From NCBI GenBank assembly GCA_040755755.1, contig JBFLZW010000010.1:1-64000 (forward strand): a stretch of 64,000 nucleotides of DNA. The letters are read 5' to 3'. A model generated the notes under the pieces. It did no database searches, was not told the origin of the DNA, and worked only from the letters and a program-made list of their open reading frames with translations. This document shows positions 62,300 to 64,000 of this stretch, in pieces. The position numbers and the translations under genes were made by a program. Numbering within the stretch: position 1 is the stretch's first letter; every line of letters starts with the position of its first letter. The stretch is from a bacterium (GTDB lineage: Bacteria; SZUA-182; DTGQ01).

Positions 62300-62688
62300 C
62301 CTTAACGAATGAAGATCGAGAGGTATTAATCACCAACTATGTAAACAAAAGCAGGGAAACCGTTGGGAAGGTAGAGTTCCTGATTGAACACAATGAATTA
62401 TCCCTGGCTGTAAACCGTATCTATTATGGGATTTATTACATTCTCTCGGCATTAGCGGTCAAATATCAATTCAAGACAGCTAAACATGCACAGTTAATTG
62501 GCTGGTTTAATAAACAATTCGTGAAAGAGGGTATTGTTGATAGCAGGTATGGCAAGTTAATAAGGAAAGCATTTGAAAACAGGATGGAAGGTGATTATAG
62601 CCTATTTTTTGACTTATCCAAAGAGGAAGTGGAGCAATCTTTTGGAGAGATGAAAGAAGTAATAGCTGAAATCCAGAGGTTGATTTGA
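62296..62688 (+). CDS. HEPN-domain toxin (intact partner of the MNT gene)
   Basis: 130 residues, all helical. Motifs LVNRIYYG-like AVNRIYYGIYYILSALA and a later RMEGDY fit HEPN proteins of the type paired with MNT. In such pairs the HEPN dimer is an RNase. The start overlaps the MNT stop by ATGA. Unlike the copy at 5564 it is full length and shows no disruption. Whether the catalytic R-x4-6-H motif is kept in this subfamily is not certain: the corresponding region reads R-x-E-G-D-Y. Confidence 0.9.
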   Translation: MTLTNEDREVLITNYVNKSRETVGKVEFLIEHNELSLAVNRIYYGIYYILSALAVKYQFKTAKHAQLIGWFNKQFVKEGIVDSRYGKLIRKAFENRMEGDYSLFFDLSKEEVEQSFGEMKEVIAEIQRLI

Positions 62689-62749
62689 GGCAATCACCAT
62701 GATCCCCCCAATATTGTCTCACCCACTCCTGCAAGTCAGGAATTCGTCC

Positions 62750-63289
62750 ATGAATTATCGAAAAAATATCCTTCTGACCGGACGTCCCGGGATCGGGAAA
62801 ACAACCCTGATCCATAAGATCCTCTCGATTATCAACGGGAAAGGCAGGGAAGGGAATGCCGCGGGATTCTTCACTGAAGAGATCAGAGAGGGAGGGGCAA
62901 GGAAGGGGTTTCGGATTAAGACTCTTTCCGGCGATGCAGCCTTGTTGTCTCATGTCACGATAAAGTCTCCGTATCGTGTGGGAAAATATGGGATAAATCT
63001 GGAAGAATTCGAGCGGGTGGCTATTCCATCGATCGACATCAGCCAGGAGGGAACAGCAATTATCGTGATCGATGAAATCGGCAAAATGGAGTGCTTTTCA
63101 CCGGTTTTTCAGCAGAAAACCGTTGAGGCTTTAAATTCAGGGAAAAGAGTATTAGCCACCATCGCTTTGAAGGGGGATGGTTTTATCAGCTCCCTTAAAA
63201 AACGCCCCGATGTGACTCTGATCCAGGTAACCGAGGCCAACCGCAACCAGCTTCCCGGTGTTCTGGCTGAGGAATTAACGCGATTGTAA
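62750..63289 (+). CDS. THEP1-like nucleoside-triphosphatase
   Basis: 179 residues from ATG 62750. Walker A GRPGIGKTT (about 10-18) and Walker B AIIVIDEIGKME (about 102-113) with K-G-F-R-I-K and G-K-Y-G-I-N identify the NTPase_1/THEP1 family, cancer-related NTPase homologues found mainly in archaea and thermophiles. They hydrolyse NTPs; the biological role is unclear. The upstream in-frame start at 62699 is possible. A heptamer repeat lies between this gene and the convergent GlpM-like gene. Confidence 0.9.
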   Translation: MNYRKNILLTGRPGIGKTTLIHKILSIINGKGREGNAAGFFTEEIREGGARKGFRIKTLSGDAALLSHVTIKSPYRVGKYGINLEEFERVAIPSIDISQEGTAIIVIDEIGKMECFSPVFQQKTVEALNSGKRVLATIALKGDGFISSLKKRPDVTLIQVTEANRNQLPGVLAEELTRL

Positions 63290-63314
63290 AAAAGTTTTCG
63301 ATCATCAGTTTTTT

Positions 63315-63348
63315 TCCACTGACCACTGATCACTGGCCACTGACCACC
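63315..63348. repeat. TGACCAC-type heptamer repeat
   Basis: CCACTGACCACTGATCACTG and GGCCACTGACCACC end two bases before the stop codon of the minus-strand GlpM-like gene. Confidence 0.85.
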
Positions 63349-63350
63349 GC

Positions 63351-63710
63351 TCAAAGCCCCAGCCAGTGTCTATATCGGAAAAAGGCCAAGATAGCAATAG
63401 TCCATATCATCAGTGCAAGAAGTATAGCTATATTCGCGTTGAGAGAGGTTTTCCTCAACAGGAAGTAGAGAGGAATGAGATAAGCGAACATAAGCGGCAG
63501 AAATACTATATCGCTCCTGATCGTATCCGTCAGAGCATCGTGGCCGCTCTCATTGCCCACGATGAATGAACTGGTCAGGGTAACGATTGGCGCGGCCAGG
63601 AGAATCCCGGCCAGGGTAGTATCACCTTTATGGGCCAGATATGATACCCCGACAACAATACTGCCTCCTGCTAAAAACTTCACCACATACTCCAGAACCG
63701 GAATTTCCAT
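63351..63710 (-). CDS. GlpM-like (DUF3147) inner-membrane protein
   Basis: 119 residues with four membrane helices. The pattern T-T-L-A-G-I-L-L-A-A-P-I-V-T-L followed by a loop N-E-S-G-H-D-A-L-T-D-T-I resembles GlpM of E. coli. GlpM is needed for normal growth on glycerol in Pseudomonas, but its mechanism is unknown. No glycerol gene is adjacent. The start ATG (63708-63710) has a weak SD. It is convergent with the NTPase gene. Confidence 0.75.
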   Translation of the reverse strand: MEIPVLEYVVKFLAGGSIVVGVSYLAHKGDTTLAGILLAAPIVTLTSSFIVGNESGHDALTDTIRSDIVFLPLMFAYLIPLYFLLRKTSLNANIAILLALMIWTIAILAFFRYRHWLGL

Positions 63711-63819
63711 CTTCTGATACCCTCGTATGGTTCAAAGTTGTAACAAACCTGTGAAAGGGCTGGGGCTCTTTCCTGGTACACGGTATACTTTATGTTTCGG
63801 TTATTGGCCAATGGAGGGT

Positions 63820-64000
63820 TTAGTTTGGCCTTTCAGACAATAATTGTGCGGTGATGGTCGGTAAGTTACTTAAGTCGCCCTTATCGATAAATTTGTCAAT
63901 TATACCGCTTCCGATAGACGACTTGACTTCATCTTCGACAAAATGGGGGGGATATCCTGAGATAAGGACAATCATCGTATTGGGATTAACTCTTTTTATC
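63820..64000 (-). CDS. Response-regulator receiver domain, partial
   Basis: The minus strand is open for 59 codons from the window edge to a TAA at 63820-63822. It reads as the C-terminal half of a CheY-like receiver: T-M-I-V-L-I-S-G-Y, the threonine/serine switch strand, then G-I-I-D-K-F-I-D-K-G-D-L, where a lysine and aspartate match the usual K-P or K-x end. The phosphorylated Asp and the N-terminus lie beyond the window. No output domain follows, so it is a single-domain regulator or the end of a hybrid protein. Confidence 0.75.
   Translation of the reverse strand, partial: IKRVNPNTMIVLISGYPPHFVEDEVKSSIGSGIIDKFIDKGDLSNLPTITAQLLSERPN

Noticed and set aside
1-64000. CRISPR arrays, tRNA and rRNA genes
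   Set aside because: I saw no regularly spaced direct repeats and no tRNA- or rRNA-like segments. A covariance-model scan would be decisive.

Overview
The window is ordinary bacterial chromosome of moderate GC, with short intergenic gaps, good Shine-Dalgarno (SD) sites and no rRNA or tRNA that I could find. Outer-membrane and envelope genes (TolC, a secretin-like lipoprotein, SurA-type isomerase), a PEP-CTERM protein, a seven-heme c-type cytochrome, a di-heme cytochrome c peroxidase, a ferredoxin-type sulfite/nitrite reductase, a DUF362 ferredoxin protein and a four-PAS hybrid kinase point to a Gram-negative, probably anaerobic or microaerophilic environmental bacterium of the deltaproteobacterial or candidate-phylum kind. 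The species cannot be fixed from the sequence.

Layout. 1-5.8 kb is accessory: a partial GxxExxY gene, an iron alcohol dehydrogenase with an ABM-fold monooxygenase, a YgiT-type zinc finger, an overlapping trio of membrane-anchored thermonuclease plus two membrane proteins, and an MNT gene with a broken HEPN partner. 5.8-10.9 kb holds recQ, a SWIM-domain protein and a DUF362 ferredoxin protein. 11.1-12.2 kb is a VapC pair followed by a ribbon-helix-helix protein with an odd GYxP-repeat tail. 12.3-21.5 kb has a secreted metalloprotease, TolC, YgjP-like peptidase, RmuC, SerC and a siroheme reductase. 21.8-27.4 kb encodes secreted proteins, a PEP-CTERM protein with a well-spaced sigma-54-type promoter, and a glycerophosphodiesterase. 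27.4-33.5 kb has the hybrid kinase and a helicase fused to an exonuclease domain. 33.7-38.9 kb has duplicated small ABM-like genes, SurA, S4 and DJ-1/PfpI genes, an HNH nuclease gene bracketed by two inverted MITE copies, and a decayed toxin-antitoxin pair. 39-44.1 kb is the rsmB-PASTA-rpe-TPR operon and a cold-shock gene with a strong promoter and long leader. 44.2-52.2 kb is envelope-directed. The last 12 kb has an AICAR transformylase, Uma2, an ABC-2 exporter, the multiheme cytochrome, a beta-helix protein, an M42 peptidase, an intact MNT/HEPN pair, a THEP1-like NTPase and a partial response regulator.

Most unusual are: (i) the minus-strand cluster 46078-52166, where a secretin-like lipoprotein lies with a tandem-Ig chaperone-like protein and a family of secreted proteins sharing an A/P-G-x-Y C-terminal signature; (ii) the thermonuclease trio; (iii) dispersed palindromes, one of which carries the start codon and first codons of the GxxExxY gene; (iv) nine copies of a TGACCAC-type heptamer array, most of them touching stop codons.
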